Positions 1 to 8,287 of a stretch of 42,611 bases of DNA are shown piece by piece (the first letter of the stretch is position 1; every line of letters begins with the position of its first letter). A program made the position numbers and the translations under genes. Source of the DNA: an uncultured Pseudanabaenaceae cyanobacterium (GTDB lineage: Bacteria; Cyanobacteriota; Cyanobacteriia; PCC-9006; JAAUQQ01); assembly GCA_937949725.1 (NCBI GenBank), contig CALECT010000037.1:1-42611 (forward strand). Reading direction: 5' to 3'. A model generated the notes under the pieces. That model had not been told where the DNA came from and did no database searches. It saw only the letters and a list, made by a program, of their open reading frames with translations.

Positions 1-128
1 TGCGTTCAATAGAGACTCCACATTATGAGGCATTAGAAAAAGCACTCGATGAAGCCTTCTCTCAAGTGACAGAGCAAGACATCAAAGGATGGTTTACAAA
101 TGCTTGCTACTGCACCTCAACTGATTGA
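1..128 (+). CDS. IS630-family transposase, C-terminal end (cut by window edge)
   Basis: The third frame is open from the window edge to a TGA at 126-128 and encodes about 41 residues ending WFTNACYCTSTD. The pattern HYEALEKALDEAF...DIKGWFTNACYCT is characteristic of the C-terminus of IS630/Tc1-mariner-type DDE transposases common in cyanobacteria. These enzymes cut and paste their element at TA dinucleotides. Because the gene runs off the left edge I cannot tell whether the element is intact or a remnant. No terminal inverted repeat can be defined, since the other end is outside the window. The 97 bp that follow up to the next gene show nothing else. It borders the polysaccharide locus, so the element may have taken part in rearranging it; that is inference. 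Confidence 0.7.
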   Translation, partial: RSIETPHYEALEKALDEAFSQVTEQDIKGWFTNACYCTSTD

Positions 129-225
129 TAAGTGCTGTAGCATCACCAAGATATTGTTACTGCCGATTGGTTCTCAGTTTCACTTCTATATCACTACGTT
201 TCGATACTGAGTAAAACAGTTAGTA

Positions 226-2526
226 TCAGGTCACTTGAATTCCCCTCAACCATTCTTGGGCCATGTGTTCAAATCCTGTTCCTGAAGGGTGTATTCCATC
301 ACTTAAATATCCTAAAGTTGCTTGATACTGATCTACTGTCGAAACAGAAATATTTTGATAGTTACTAGAACCAAGCTCATAGCGAATTAAGTCGTTGTAT
401 TCGAGTAACTCTGACCTCGTTGTACTACTTATTGGGTCTCCTCCTGGATAGTTAAGGCTGATATCTGGAATAGTAGAGATTACAACCTCTAGATTCAATT
501 CATGCCGAGATGCGTGGATGTCTATCTCACCAACAAGAGACCGAAGCCTTGAAAAATTGGATTCTGCAAGGTAATTCTGTTGCTCACCCTCCGCATTATC
601 CCCAAGGTCTCCTGCCGGGACTGCTCCGTAGTCCGTACCCACAACTTGATGAATTAAATCATTTGTTCCGATCATCAGTAGAACAATATTTCGCTCACTG
701 GAGCTAGTAGAAAAGTAATTAGGTGAGATAGCTGAGGCTATTTCATCAAACAGGCCTTGACGCTTTGAGCCTTCGGTACGCGACTCATTTCCTTGCAGTG
801 AGACATATGACTTGCCATCCAACTCTTCATTTGTGTCAGCAATTTGCCACCCTGCCTGGCCCCAGTGATTGGGATCAGGAGACGAGTCACTGGGATTTAA
901 CTGCAACTTAGAGCCAACAAAATCAAAGTTGTAATCTTCAGCTGTCAATAAATTATAAAGTGGCTTTCGATATCCTCCAGAGACATTAAATCCTTCTGTA
1001 ATGGAATCACCCATGGGCATGATATTTAGCTTCATAGGCAAGTCTATTTCAGTCGTATCTAGCTGTACAGACTCAGAGGCTGCAATCACAAAATAGTTAC
1101 TTCGAGCTTCTGTATTGTTCCTATCATTGCCACCTAAGACAACTTGACCTGGGGAAAAAATTTTAGAGAATAGCGAAAATTCCCCTGCTCCTTCGGCTGA
1201 TATAGAAGAATTGGTCGAATGCCAAGAATCATCTAGCCAATTAGGCCTCTGTACATAATTTCCCTCTAAAGCAACAAAAACATTTGCAGTAGACCTTAAG
1301 TTAAAGCTCAAATGATCGGAGTCATTAATAAAATCATCTTCATTAGAAGGCATTATTAGCGCTTGACCTTGCAATTCAGGAGGCATTGAAGTGATAGCGT
1401 AATCCCGATCAGTATAAAGACGCTGGCCTAGTTCAGCAGTTTCTAAGAGATAAGGGCGATTGCTGGAGACCTCGGTAATTTCCGTGATTAGAGCGGCAAC
1501 TTCTACATCAGGGCTAGAGCTACCATCAGAATTCTGTCCAGTATTGCCGACCTCCGATGCATCTAGTTCATCGGCTGACTCATCTGCTGCGACTAGCACG
1601 AAATAATTACTGCGAGCTCTTGTCTCTCCTCGCCCATTTCCACCTAAGACGACCGAGCCGGGAGCAAACGTTTTTGAGAATAATTCGAAGCGCCCTGCAG
1701 CTCCTGCTGTAATAGAACCCGTTTCAGGCTGCCAAGACTCTTCTAACCAATCCGGTCTCTGACTATAGTTATCCTCCAAAGCCACATAAACTTTGGATGC
1801 GCTCGATAAGCTAAAACTCAAGTGGTTTACATCATCACCAACAAAATCATCTTCGTTAGAAGACATAATTAGCTCTGTACCTTGCAAGCCCACTGGCAAA
1901 GAGTCAAAGACGTAGCTTCGATCTGTATAAAGCCTATTACCAGTATTGGCTGTCCCCAGACTATAGTTCCGTCCACTAGACACAGAAGTAATTTCAGATA
2001 TCAAAGAAGTGGATGCAACTGTATCTTCAGTAGGTGGGGTGGATGAATCGTCACCTGAACCAGAAGTGATAGGAGAAGAAATGGGAGCAGCAATGACAAA
2101 GTAGTTACTCCGCGCTGATGTATTAGAACGATCATTACCTCCTAAGACAACTGGTCCAGCAGCAAAAGACTTGGAAAATAGGTGAAATTCTCCGGCTAGT
2201 CCAGCATCAATGGAAGCAGGCTGAATTTGCCAAGAGTCATCTATCCAACCTGGTCTCTGAGTATAGTTTCCCTCGACCGCAACGAATAACTGTGCACTCT
2301 CTTGCAAGTTGAAAGCTAGATGATTCGTCGAATCGACAAAGTCATCTTCGTTGGAAGACATGATGAGTTGCTGTCCTTGCAACTCCGAAGGCAAAGAAGT
2401 AAACCGATACCCTCGATCTACATAGAGTAAATTGCCAAGACTTGCTACGCCTAAGCGATAAGGACGTGCCGTTGAGACACTAACAATCTCGGAAATCAAT
2501 GGGGACAGCAACTCAGAATTAGACAT
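226..2526 (-). CDS. SGNH/GDSL hydrolase with three N-terminal repeat modules
   Basis: A 766-residue protein. Residues 498-766 form an SGNH hydrolase domain: GDS motif with nucleophile Ser508, GTND block (Asn622) and DGIH block (Asp743, His746). Such domains are esterases or lipases, often removing acyl groups from polysaccharides. Residues 10-147, 175-313 and 346-483 are three copies of one module, each with a (Y/V)xDRxY near the start, an IMxSNEDDF core, a QRPxWxxxSW segment and a VVLGGN...ARSNYFV end. Acidic Ser/Thr-rich linkers separate the copies. I cannot name the module; its composition suggests an extracellular beta-sandwich. No signal peptide is visible at the N-terminus, which is odd for a presumed surface enzyme. 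It lies divergent to the glycosyltransferase cluster, so a role in deacylating the local glycan is plausible but inferred. Confidence 0.8.
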   Translation of the reverse strand: MSNSELLSPLISEIVSVSTARPYRLGVASLGNLLYVDRGYRFTSLPSELQGQQLIMSSNEDDFVDSTNHLAFNLQESAQLFVAVEGNYTQRPGWIDDSWQIQPASIDAGLAGEFHLFSKSFAAGPVVLGGNDRSNTSARSNYFVIAAPISSPITSGSGDDSSTPPTEDTVASTSLISEITSVSSGRNYSLGTANTGNRLYTDRSYVFDSLPVGLQGTELIMSSNEDDFVGDDVNHLSFSLSSASKVYVALEDNYSQRPDWLEESWQPETGSITAGAAGRFELFSKTFAPGSVVLGGNGRGETRARSNYFVLVAADESADELDASEVGNTGQNSDGSSSPDVEVAALITEITEVSSNRPYLLETAELGQRLYTDRDYAITSMPPELQGQALIMPSNEDDFINDSDHLSFNLRSTANVFVALEGNYVQRPNWLDDSWHSTNSSISAEGAGEFSLFSKIFSPGQVVLGGNDRNNTEARSNYFVIAASESVQLDTTEIDLPMKLNIMPMGDSITEGFNVSGGYRKPLYNLLTAEDYNFDFVGSKLQLNPSDSSPDPNHWGQAGWQIADTNEELDGKSYVSLQGNESRTEGSKRQGLFDEIASAISPNYFSTSSSERNIVLLMIGTNDLIHQVVGTDYGAVPAGDLGDNAEGEQQNYLAESNFSRLRSLVGEIDIHASRHELNLEVVISTIPDISLNYPGGDPISSTTRSELLEYNDLIRYELGSSNYQNISVSTVDQYQATLGYLSDGIHPSGTGFEHMAQEWLRGIQVT
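1078..2499 (-). repeat. Three in-frame copies of a ~138-codon module
   Basis: Within the SGNH hydrolase gene, 2086-2499, 1588-2004 and 1078-1491 encode three similar modules of 138-139 residues. Shared landmarks are the DRxY, SNEDDF, QRPxW and LGGN positions. The copies have diverged at many positions, so this is an old protein-level triplication rather than a recent DNA duplication. Linkers of roughly 27-32 residues lie between them. Confidence 0.85.
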
Positions 2527-2778
2527 TAGAGCAAGGTCACAATATGACCCAAAGAACGATAGGGAGAGATGTTGGGCAAATTAGAGAGGCTACTGCTATT
2601 TGATGATACTGTCCTTGAAACTGATCTCCGGAATATTTCGATACTCGTATAAAAAATTGCAAGTGTGACTTGTTTTGGATATAAACTGCATGAAAAATAT
2701 TTATGTTCTGTAAGTATTTATCCTGATCTTCAGGAATAATTTTGGTAGTATGCGAGACTAGTAAAGTTATGTGTATAT

Positions 2779-3699
2779 ATGCTTGTTTCTACTGAGCGCC
2801 TAGGCTTGAAGAGTTTACCCTCGCCACCACCGGGAAGGTCTGGCTGGCCTTGGACTTCTAATATTAGGAAGATGCCAAATTGCATGCCAGATGGCTCTCC
2901 CTGGCCTAAGGTCAGCATTGTCACCCCGAGTTATAACCAAGGTCAGTTTTTAGAGGCAACGATTCGCTCTGTGTTGTTGCAGGGGTATCCAAATCTCGAA
3001 TACATAGTGATCGATGGTGGGAGTACAGACTGTTCAGTCGAAATTATTCAGAAATATAGCGATTTCCTGACTTACTGGGTGAGTGAGAAGGATTCGGGGC
3101 AGGCTAATGCGATTAATAAAGGCCTAACAAAGTCTACGGGTGACTATATTGGATGGATTAATAGTGATGATATTTACGTAAAGTCGACTTTACAGAAGGT
3201 TGTGCTTGCTTTTCGTGAAAATCCCAGCTCTATTGTGGTTCACGGTAATAGGATCCTGATTGATGCTGATGGAAAAGTGTTTGGTTGTTCTCCTCTTCCT
3301 CCTTTTAATCCTGAGAAGACAAATTTTATTGTCTGTTCTGAAACAGCATTCTGGACGAACGATGCAATGCAAAAATTCGGAACCCTTGATGAGGATCTTG
3401 AATTTGCAATGGACCTTGAATTTTTCTGCAGGCTTTACTTAAAGGGAAGCTTCACTAAACTGAATGATTATCTTGGATTCTTTCGTTGCCATGATGCTAG
3501 TAAAAGCTCAACTATTTGGCATGTTGCAGAAGAAGAGTCATCTAGGGTTTGGCAAGAAAAATTTGCATCTGAATGGCCTCATCAGGCAGTTGCACGTAGT
3601 CGCTGGAAAATACTTGGAGAATTTTTTAGACACCCAGCTCTAATCGGTTTTCCATATCTTCGGAATAAGTCTGAAAAAATTCTGAAGAAGTATGCTTGA
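2779..3699 (+). CDS. Family 2 glycosyltransferase
   Basis: A 306-residue GT-A fold glycosyltransferase, probably transferring a sugar from a nucleotide-sugar donor to a growing surface glycan on the cytoplasmic face. The GT2 start KVSIVTPSYNQGQFLEATI is near residue 45, followed by VIDGGSTD and the metal-binding NSDD. The N-terminal PSPPPGRSGWPWT stretch resembles the lead-in seen in a subgroup of cyanobacterial GT2 enzymes and supports the ATG at 2779, although no Shine-Dalgarno is visible. The 252 bp upstream is AT-rich, contains a short hairpin (2721-2735), and must hold promoters for this gene and the divergent SGNH hydrolase. It is the first gene of the plus-strand glycan cluster. The sugar specificity cannot be read from the sequence. 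Confidence 0.88.
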   Translation: MLVSTERLGLKSLPSPPPGRSGWPWTSNIRKMPNCMPDGSPWPKVSIVTPSYNQGQFLEATIRSVLLQGYPNLEYIVIDGGSTDCSVEIIQKYSDFLTYWVSEKDSGQANAINKGLTKSTGDYIGWINSDDIYVKSTLQKVVLAFRENPSSIVVHGNRILIDADGKVFGCSPLPPFNPEKTNFIVCSETAFWTNDAMQKFGTLDEDLEFAMDLEFFCRLYLKGSFTKLNDYLGFFRCHDASKSSTIWHVAEEESSRVWQEKFASEWPHQAVARSRWKILGEFFRHPALIGFPYLRNKSEKILKKYA

Positions 3700-4121
3700 T
3701 TATATTATCTAGTATCGAACGAGGTGAAGCTTACACTCTCGTATGTTCCTTTCTTGCAAGAACTCTCTTCTTGAGGCTTTGAATTAAGTTGATAGTGATT
3801 TTGGGAACTGTCCTTTTAGGGGAGATCAAAACGTCTAGATGCCTTGTGTAGAATGAGGTTTAGGGTTTCTTCGAAAGTTGATGAGAACCCTCTCCTGAGG
3901 CATGTCAAGAGAGCATCGCTCTGTTGGACGATGACAGTCTCCTTTGGAAGATGGATGGCTATGAGCAGGTATGCCAATGCAGTCTTTAACTGAACGGATG
4001 AGTCTATATGCAAAATGCTTCAACCTAAATGTCATGATATGAACTGTCAACTGTTGAATGAGATAGCAATATCATGAATCATGGTTTGAGCTGCTCCCCA
4101 TAGATATATTATCCTTGCAAG
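3700..4121 (+). other. Non-coding or decayed spacer, 422 bp
   Basis: AT-rich spacer between two glycan genes. Two overlapping minus-strand open frames of 65-71 codons (3816-4050) have no recognisable motif, poor starts, and lie against the direction of the cluster. They could be debris of a mobile element or of a lost gene, but I see no diagnostic transposase residues. No terminator or convincing promoter was recognised. Confidence 0.4.
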
Positions 4122-4697
4122 TTGTCTATATTTGATTTTGTGTTTACTAAAGTTCTAGTCAAAAATTTTTTTTATAATGGCCTTCTCTTTTTCCATAATT
4201 TCTTGATTTCACGTTTCCCTAGCCATCTATTAAGGCGATGGGTGATGCACAATCTAATGGGGATTAGCTTGGGCAAAGAAAGCTCTATTTTGATGGGACT
4301 ACGTCTTTATGTGAAAGGTGGGATAAGCATTGGAGAGCATTCTGTGATTGATCGCGATTGTGTTTTGGATGGCCGAGGGGGAATTGAAATTGGTCATAAT
4401 GTAAATCTTGCGCCGGAGGTGATGTTGTTGACTGCTTATCATGATCCCGATGACCTTGAGCACTTTGGTGGGGTGGAGAAGCCTATTGTGGTTGAAGACT
4501 ATGCTTGGATTGCTACGAGAGCTATGGTTTTACCAGGGGTTCATATCGGCCGGGGAGCTGTAGTCGGCGCGGGTTCCGTTGTCACGAAAAATGTAGCAGC
4601 GGGGACAATTGTGGCAGGGAATCCTGCCCGGTTTATTCGAGATCGCAAGGGTGAACCGACCTATCAATTGGTTCCCTATAAGCGCTTATTTCATTAA
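4122..4697 (+). CDS. Left-handed beta-helix acyltransferase (WcaF/maltose-acetyltransferase type)
   Basis: A 191-residue hexapeptide-repeat protein. Repeating patterns such as ISIGEHSVIDRDCVLDGRGG, IEIGHNVNLAPEV and VHIGRGAVVGAGSVVTKNV give the left-handed beta helix, and IVAGNPARFIRDR is the usual C-terminal cap. The His in LLTAYHDPDD fits the catalytic base of O-acetyltransferases using acetyl-CoA. The likely role is O-acetylation of a glycan residue, which would pair logically with the SGNH esterase upstream; that link is inferred. The open frame begins at a TTG (4122), with an in-frame GTG at 4140. No ATG is available in this part, so the exact start is unsure. The hydrophobic N-terminal region may associate with the membrane. 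Confidence 0.85.
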   Translation: MSIFDFVFTKVLVKNFFYNGLLFFHNFLISRFPSHLLRRWVMHNLMGISLGKESSILMGLRLYVKGGISIGEHSVIDRDCVLDGRGGIEIGHNVNLAPEVMLLTAYHDPDDLEHFGGVEKPIVVEDYAWIATRAMVLPGVHIGRGAVVGAGSVVTKNVAAGTIVAGNPARFIRDRKGEPTYQLVPYKRLFH

Positions 4698-4721
4698 TTT
4701 ATTTTATAAAGGCTTGCTCCA

Positions 4722-5540
4722 ATGAAAATAGTTTCTATTGCTCCAGATGCGCCAGAGTCTTGGAAGCTGAGCTATCAATATGATTGCTTAGAGATTTATG
4801 GCTCTAATGAAAGTTTGGGCTATAGCTATGCCTATAACAATCGCAGGCGTAGAACTTTAGAGACGATTCAAAAATTAGTCAAGCCTGGTGAGCACGTTCT
4901 AGATTTAGCGGCAGCCCAGGGCAATTTCACGTTAGCCCTGGCAGAGTTGGGCTATGAAGTGACCTGGAATGATTTACGAGGCGACCTCGTTGATTATGTG
5001 AAGCGGAAGTATGATTCTGGCACCGTGCATTACGCAGTAGGTAATGCATTTGAGTTAGATCTCGCAGGGACTTTTGACTTGGTGCTCATTGCTGAGGTGA
5101 TTGAGCATATGGCTCATCCCGACGAGTTCTTGGAGAAGGTGTCTTCTCTGGTAAAGCCGGGGGGATATGTGGTGATGACGACGCCGAATGGTGGTTATTT
5201 TCGAAATAGGTTACCGCGATTCTCAGATTTTGAGGATACGAGTCAGTTTGAGTCAGTGCAGTTCCAGCCGGATGGTAGTGGCCATATTTTCCTGCTGCAT
5301 CGTGATGAAGTTGAATCTATATCTCAGCGAACGAGCTTGGTGCTGAAAGAGATTGAATTATTCACTAATCCTTTGACCAATGGTCATATGAAGCTTGGGG
5401 TACTGTTGCAAATTCTTCCCGAAAAGATTGTGAGAGTGCTGGATGGATTAACCTCACGCTTGCCCTTGGTGATCGCAAAGAGCCTCAACATTCATACTCT
5501 AGCCGTGTTTCAAAAGAGCATTGCTATCAAAGATGCTTAA
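4722..5540 (+). CDS. SAM-dependent class I methyltransferase
   Basis: A 272-residue methyltransferase. Motif I is VLDLAAAQGNFTLALAEL near residues 60-77; the post-I acidic position lies in WNDLRGDL; motif II/III is FDLVLIAEVIEHMAHPDEF followed by LVKPGGYVVMTTPNG. This is the Methyltransf_11/23 layout used for small molecules and sugars. The Glu-His pair after LIAE is typical of UbiG/Coq3-like relatives. It starts 24 nt after the acyltransferase with an AAAGG sequence upstream, and its stop overlaps the start of the next gene, so the three are probably co-transcribed. A role in O-methylating a sugar of the surface glycan is inferred from context. Confidence 0.85.
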   Translation: MKIVSIAPDAPESWKLSYQYDCLEIYGSNESLGYSYAYNNRRRRTLETIQKLVKPGEHVLDLAAAQGNFTLALAELGYEVTWNDLRGDLVDYVKRKYDSGTVHYAVGNAFELDLAGTFDLVLIAEVIEHMAHPDEFLEKVSSLVKPGGYVVMTTPNGGYFRNRLPRFSDFEDTSQFESVQFQPDGSGHIFLLHRDEVESISQRTSLVLKEIELFTNPLTNGHMKLGVLLQILPEKIVRVLDGLTSRLPLVIAKSLNIHTLAVFQKSIAIKDA

Positions 5541-6702
5541 CTCTCCTTCTACTCTGAAAATTATTAGTATTGTTCCTAAGCTTCCCCCTGCTATTGGAGG
5601 GGTTGGAGATTATGCGCTGTGCTTAGCAGAGCAAATGAAGACTCATACTGGAATTGAAACGCATTTTATTGTTGCTGACCCCAATTGGAGCGGGCCATCG
5701 CGAGTTGAAGGATTTGCTGTGACGGTTCTTCCAGAACGCTCTGCTGGTAGCTTGAGCGATGCACTACATTGCTTAAGCTACCAGCAGCCTCAGATTCTTG
5801 TAATGCATCTCTCAGGTTATGGATATGCCAAATGGTCTATGTACCATTGGCTTATAAGTGGCTTGAAGCTCTGGAAACAGAGTTGTCCTGAATCCCTTTT
5901 GCTGACGATGTTTCATGAGCTGTACTGTGCTTACGGTAAGCCTTGGAAGCATAGCTTCTGGACATCGGCTCTGCAAAGACGACTCGCTTCAAGTCTTGCG
6001 ATTCTGAGTGATGCCAGCTTGACCAACTGTGTGCGACATTCCAATCGGATAAGTACGTTAAGCCAAGGAAAGCATGTCCATACTCCTGTATTGCCTATAT
6101 TTTCGAGTATGGGAGAACCAAACTCTGTTCCACCGATAGGAGATAGACAACAGCAACTCGTTATTTTTGGAGGGACTGTCACTCGGCGACGTGCCTATGA
6201 ATCATCCCTAATTCAACTTTCTAAGCTTTGCAAGCAATATGGAATTTTGAGGATTATTGATATCGGTAAACGGACAGGAATTGAGTTTGAAACACTCTCT
6301 TTACCGCCTGTACTTGAAATGGGCTGTCTCAGTAGTGATGACATCAGTGAGCTATTACTAGAGTCTGCTTTTGGGTGGCTCTCTTATGAAAATAGAGATA
6401 TTGAAAAATCTAGTGTGTTAGCTTCTTACTGTGCCCATGGCGTAGTTCCCATCATTCATACTTTATCTCCTTCTATTCCACTAAATGAGACTACTAGAGA
6501 AGGAGCTCCTAGGCTTCTCAGAATGACTCAAGACATCACTGAGACGGATTTGTCTGTAATAGAACTACAAGCTCTTTCAGATGAAGTATTTACTTGGTAT
6601 AGAGGACATAATGTGGCTAGTCATGCCATTGCATTTCTGCAGAAAATAGAAATGTGGATGCAAGTCTCTGAAAAGACCAACGTGACTGTTACCATGTCCT
6701 GA
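5533..6702 (+). CDS. Glycosyltransferase, GT-B fold (GT4-like, divergent)
   Basis: About 389 residues from the ATG at 5533; the frame also extends to a TTG at 5521. The ATG overlaps the stop of the preceding methyltransferase by 8 nt, which indicates translational coupling. The N-terminus IISIVPKLPPAIGGVGDYAL carries the GG loop that binds nucleotide-sugar in GT-B enzymes. A middle VIFGGTVTRRRAYESSL segment may mark the start of the second Rossmann domain. The usual GT4 E-x7-E element is not clear: the corresponding region reads GWLSYENRDIEKSSVLASYC, where cyanobacterial relatives keep a Ser-Ser-Val. It is probably a glycosyltransferase of the same glycan pathway; donor and acceptor are unknown. 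Confidence 0.7.
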   Translation: MLNSPSTLKIISIVPKLPPAIGGVGDYALCLAEQMKTHTGIETHFIVADPNWSGPSRVEGFAVTVLPERSAGSLSDALHCLSYQQPQILVMHLSGYGYAKWSMYHWLISGLKLWKQSCPESLLLTMFHELYCAYGKPWKHSFWTSALQRRLASSLAILSDASLTNCVRHSNRISTLSQGKHVHTPVLPIFSSMGEPNSVPPIGDRQQQLVIFGGTVTRRRAYESSLIQLSKLCKQYGILRIIDIGKRTGIEFETLSLPPVLEMGCLSSDDISELLLESAFGWLSYENRDIEKSSVLASYCAHGVVPIIHTLSPSIPLNETTREGAPRLLRMTQDITETDLSVIELQALSDEVFTWYRGHNVASHAIAFLQKIEMWMQVSEKTNVTVTMS

Positions 6703-6743
6703 ATTATTAGGTTGAAGAAGCTTCTTCTAAATTTTTAAGAAAT

Positions 6744-8201
6744 ATGAATAATATTATTCCTCCTTCTAATTTTGAATCTTCTCCAAATGTCTATTCACCT
6801 GAGATCTTTGAGCAAAAAAGCTGGACTTTTATTGGTATTTACATCGTTGCATGCTTTATGCTTCTTGCTCCTGGCCTAGGAGTACCAGCCAGATTTCTCT
6901 ATCCGGCAATGACTTTTGGGCTGGCTGTTTTTTTGTTTAAGCACAGTAAACCACTCTATTTAGGGTTTTGCTTTTGGTCTTGGATCCTCACAGCTGAATA
7001 TGTACGATTGGTGGAGTTCAGTAGTCGGAGTTTTGATACTACACGATTGATGTTGGTTGCTCCTTACCTGATTCTCATTCTTTTACTTCCCTATGCGATT
7101 CGTCAGCTTTTGCGAGTAAGAGAGAATCTCTCGTTGTTCATTTTGCCACTCGCTGCAGTTCTGTATGCTGTAGTTACTTCTGTGGCACAAGGCGTTGAAG
7201 CAACTTCGTTGTTGAAGGCTATTTTTGATTGGACCTGCCCCATTTTGCTTGCCTTTTTTATCGCTGAAAATTGGCAAGATTATCCTGTATATAGAGATGT
7301 CGTCGTTAAAGTCTTCAGACTCGCGGTTATTCTTCTGGGTGTTTATGGTGTAATTCAATTTCTCGTTGCTCCGCCCTGGGATCGGTATTGGTTAGAGCAA
7401 ATTGCAGTTAATGAATTGGGGGGGGGGGCTTTTGGTCAACCTGAGCCCTTGAAAATTAGAGTGTATAGCTTGATGCAATCTCCTGGGGAGTTTGCGATCT
7501 TTCTCAATGCAATTTTGCTTATTCAGTTCAGCGATAAAAATATTTCTGCTCTCACAACGAGTCTAGGGGGCTATTTCAGCTTCTTGTTGACTACAGTAAG
7601 GTCGGCATGGGGAGGCTGGATTGCTGGAGCATTTATTTTAATAAGCATGCCTCGTCCTAAAATACATACCAAGTTTATTCTGCTGGGTTTATTAGGCTTC
7701 TGTGCATTGCTTCCACTGCTCTCGATGGAACAATTCTCTGATACTGTACTATCTCGTTTTGAGTCTTTTGGAGATTTGGAGAATGATGTGAGTGGCCAAG
7801 CTCGATTGACGACCTATGCGTATTACTTACCCGAAGCCATCAATAGTGTTGTGGGTCGTGGCCTTGGTCGTGTCCCAAGCTTTGATAGTGCTGTTTTAGA
7901 TTGTCTTTTGTCTTTAGGCTGGGTTGGCACTCTTCCTTATATAGGAGGCTTGTTGATGCCGGGATTTATAATTTTAAGACAACCTATTGAAAGACACGAT
8001 AGCTTTCTGCAAGCCTGTAAAGCAGTTTATGTTGCGACTCTGCTTCAACTTCTATTTGGCAGTGCAATGTTGGGTGTTTCCGGTATCGTTCTCTGGGGAT
8101 TCTCAGGTTTTGTTATTGCTGGTTATAAATATGGGCTATACGATCGCCAAAATCGATATAGAGCTAAGCCTCTCGTTGGGACAACGCCTTACTCATCTTA
8201 A
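6744..8201 (+). CDS. Polysaccharide polymerase / O-antigen-ligase-like membrane protein
   Basis: A 485-residue protein with about ten to twelve hydrophobic segments. The segment IRVYSLMQSPGEFAIFLNA, then TTVRSAWGGWIAGAF, then a periplasmic-type loop (SGQARLTTYAYYLPEAINSVVGRGLG) match the Wzy/WaaL layout, with conserved Arg residues in large loops. Wzy polymerases join lipid-linked repeat units on the outer face of the inner membrane. Its place between glycosyltransferases fits a Wzx/Wzy-type locus, although no flippase, chain-length regulator or outer-membrane exporter is in the window. An 11-base G run (7418-7428) lies in the coding region. The reading frame is intact as given. Confidence 0.82.
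   Translation: MNNIIPPSNFESSPNVYSPEIFEQKSWTFIGIYIVACFMLLAPGLGVPARFLYPAMTFGLAVFLFKHSKPLYLGFCFWSWILTAEYVRLVEFSSRSFDTTRLMLVAPYLILILLLPYAIRQLLRVRENLSLFILPLAAVLYAVVTSVAQGVEATSLLKAIFDWTCPILLAFFIAENWQDYPVYRDVVVKVFRLAVILLGVYGVIQFLVAPPWDRYWLEQIAVNELGGGAFGQPEPLKIRVYSLMQSPGEFAIFLNAILLIQFSDKNISALTTSLGGYFSFLLTTVRSAWGGWIAGAFILISMPRPKIHTKFILLGLLGFCALLPLLSMEQFSDTVLSRFESFGDLENDVSGQARLTTYAYYLPEAINSVVGRGLGRVPSFDSAVLDCLLSLGWVGTLPYIGGLLMPGFIILRQPIERHDSFLQACKAVYVATLLQLLFGSAMLGVSGIVLWGFSGFVIAGYKYGLYDRQNRYRAKPLVGTTPYSS
7418..7428 (+). repeat. 11-base poly-G tract inside the polymerase gene
   Basis: Eleven consecutive G, read as the end of a TTG codon, three GGG codons and the start of GCT (Leu-Gly-Gly-Gly-Ala, near residue 228). 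It is the longest G run I noticed in the window; two others are eight long (about 20781 and 39206). A change of one or two bases would shift the frame and cut the polymerase at about half length. Confidence 0.95.
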
Positions 8202-8287
8202 TCTCGCTCCTTCACGGAGATTGCTCTAATCTCTAGTCTGATTATCTCGCATTTTTAATTCTATTCTTTCTTTTTACGTTCTCTAAC

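Noticed and set aside
3816..4050. Possible transposase remnant on the minus strand
   Set aside because: Two short frames without DDE residues or terminal repeats; kept only as an unexplained spacer.
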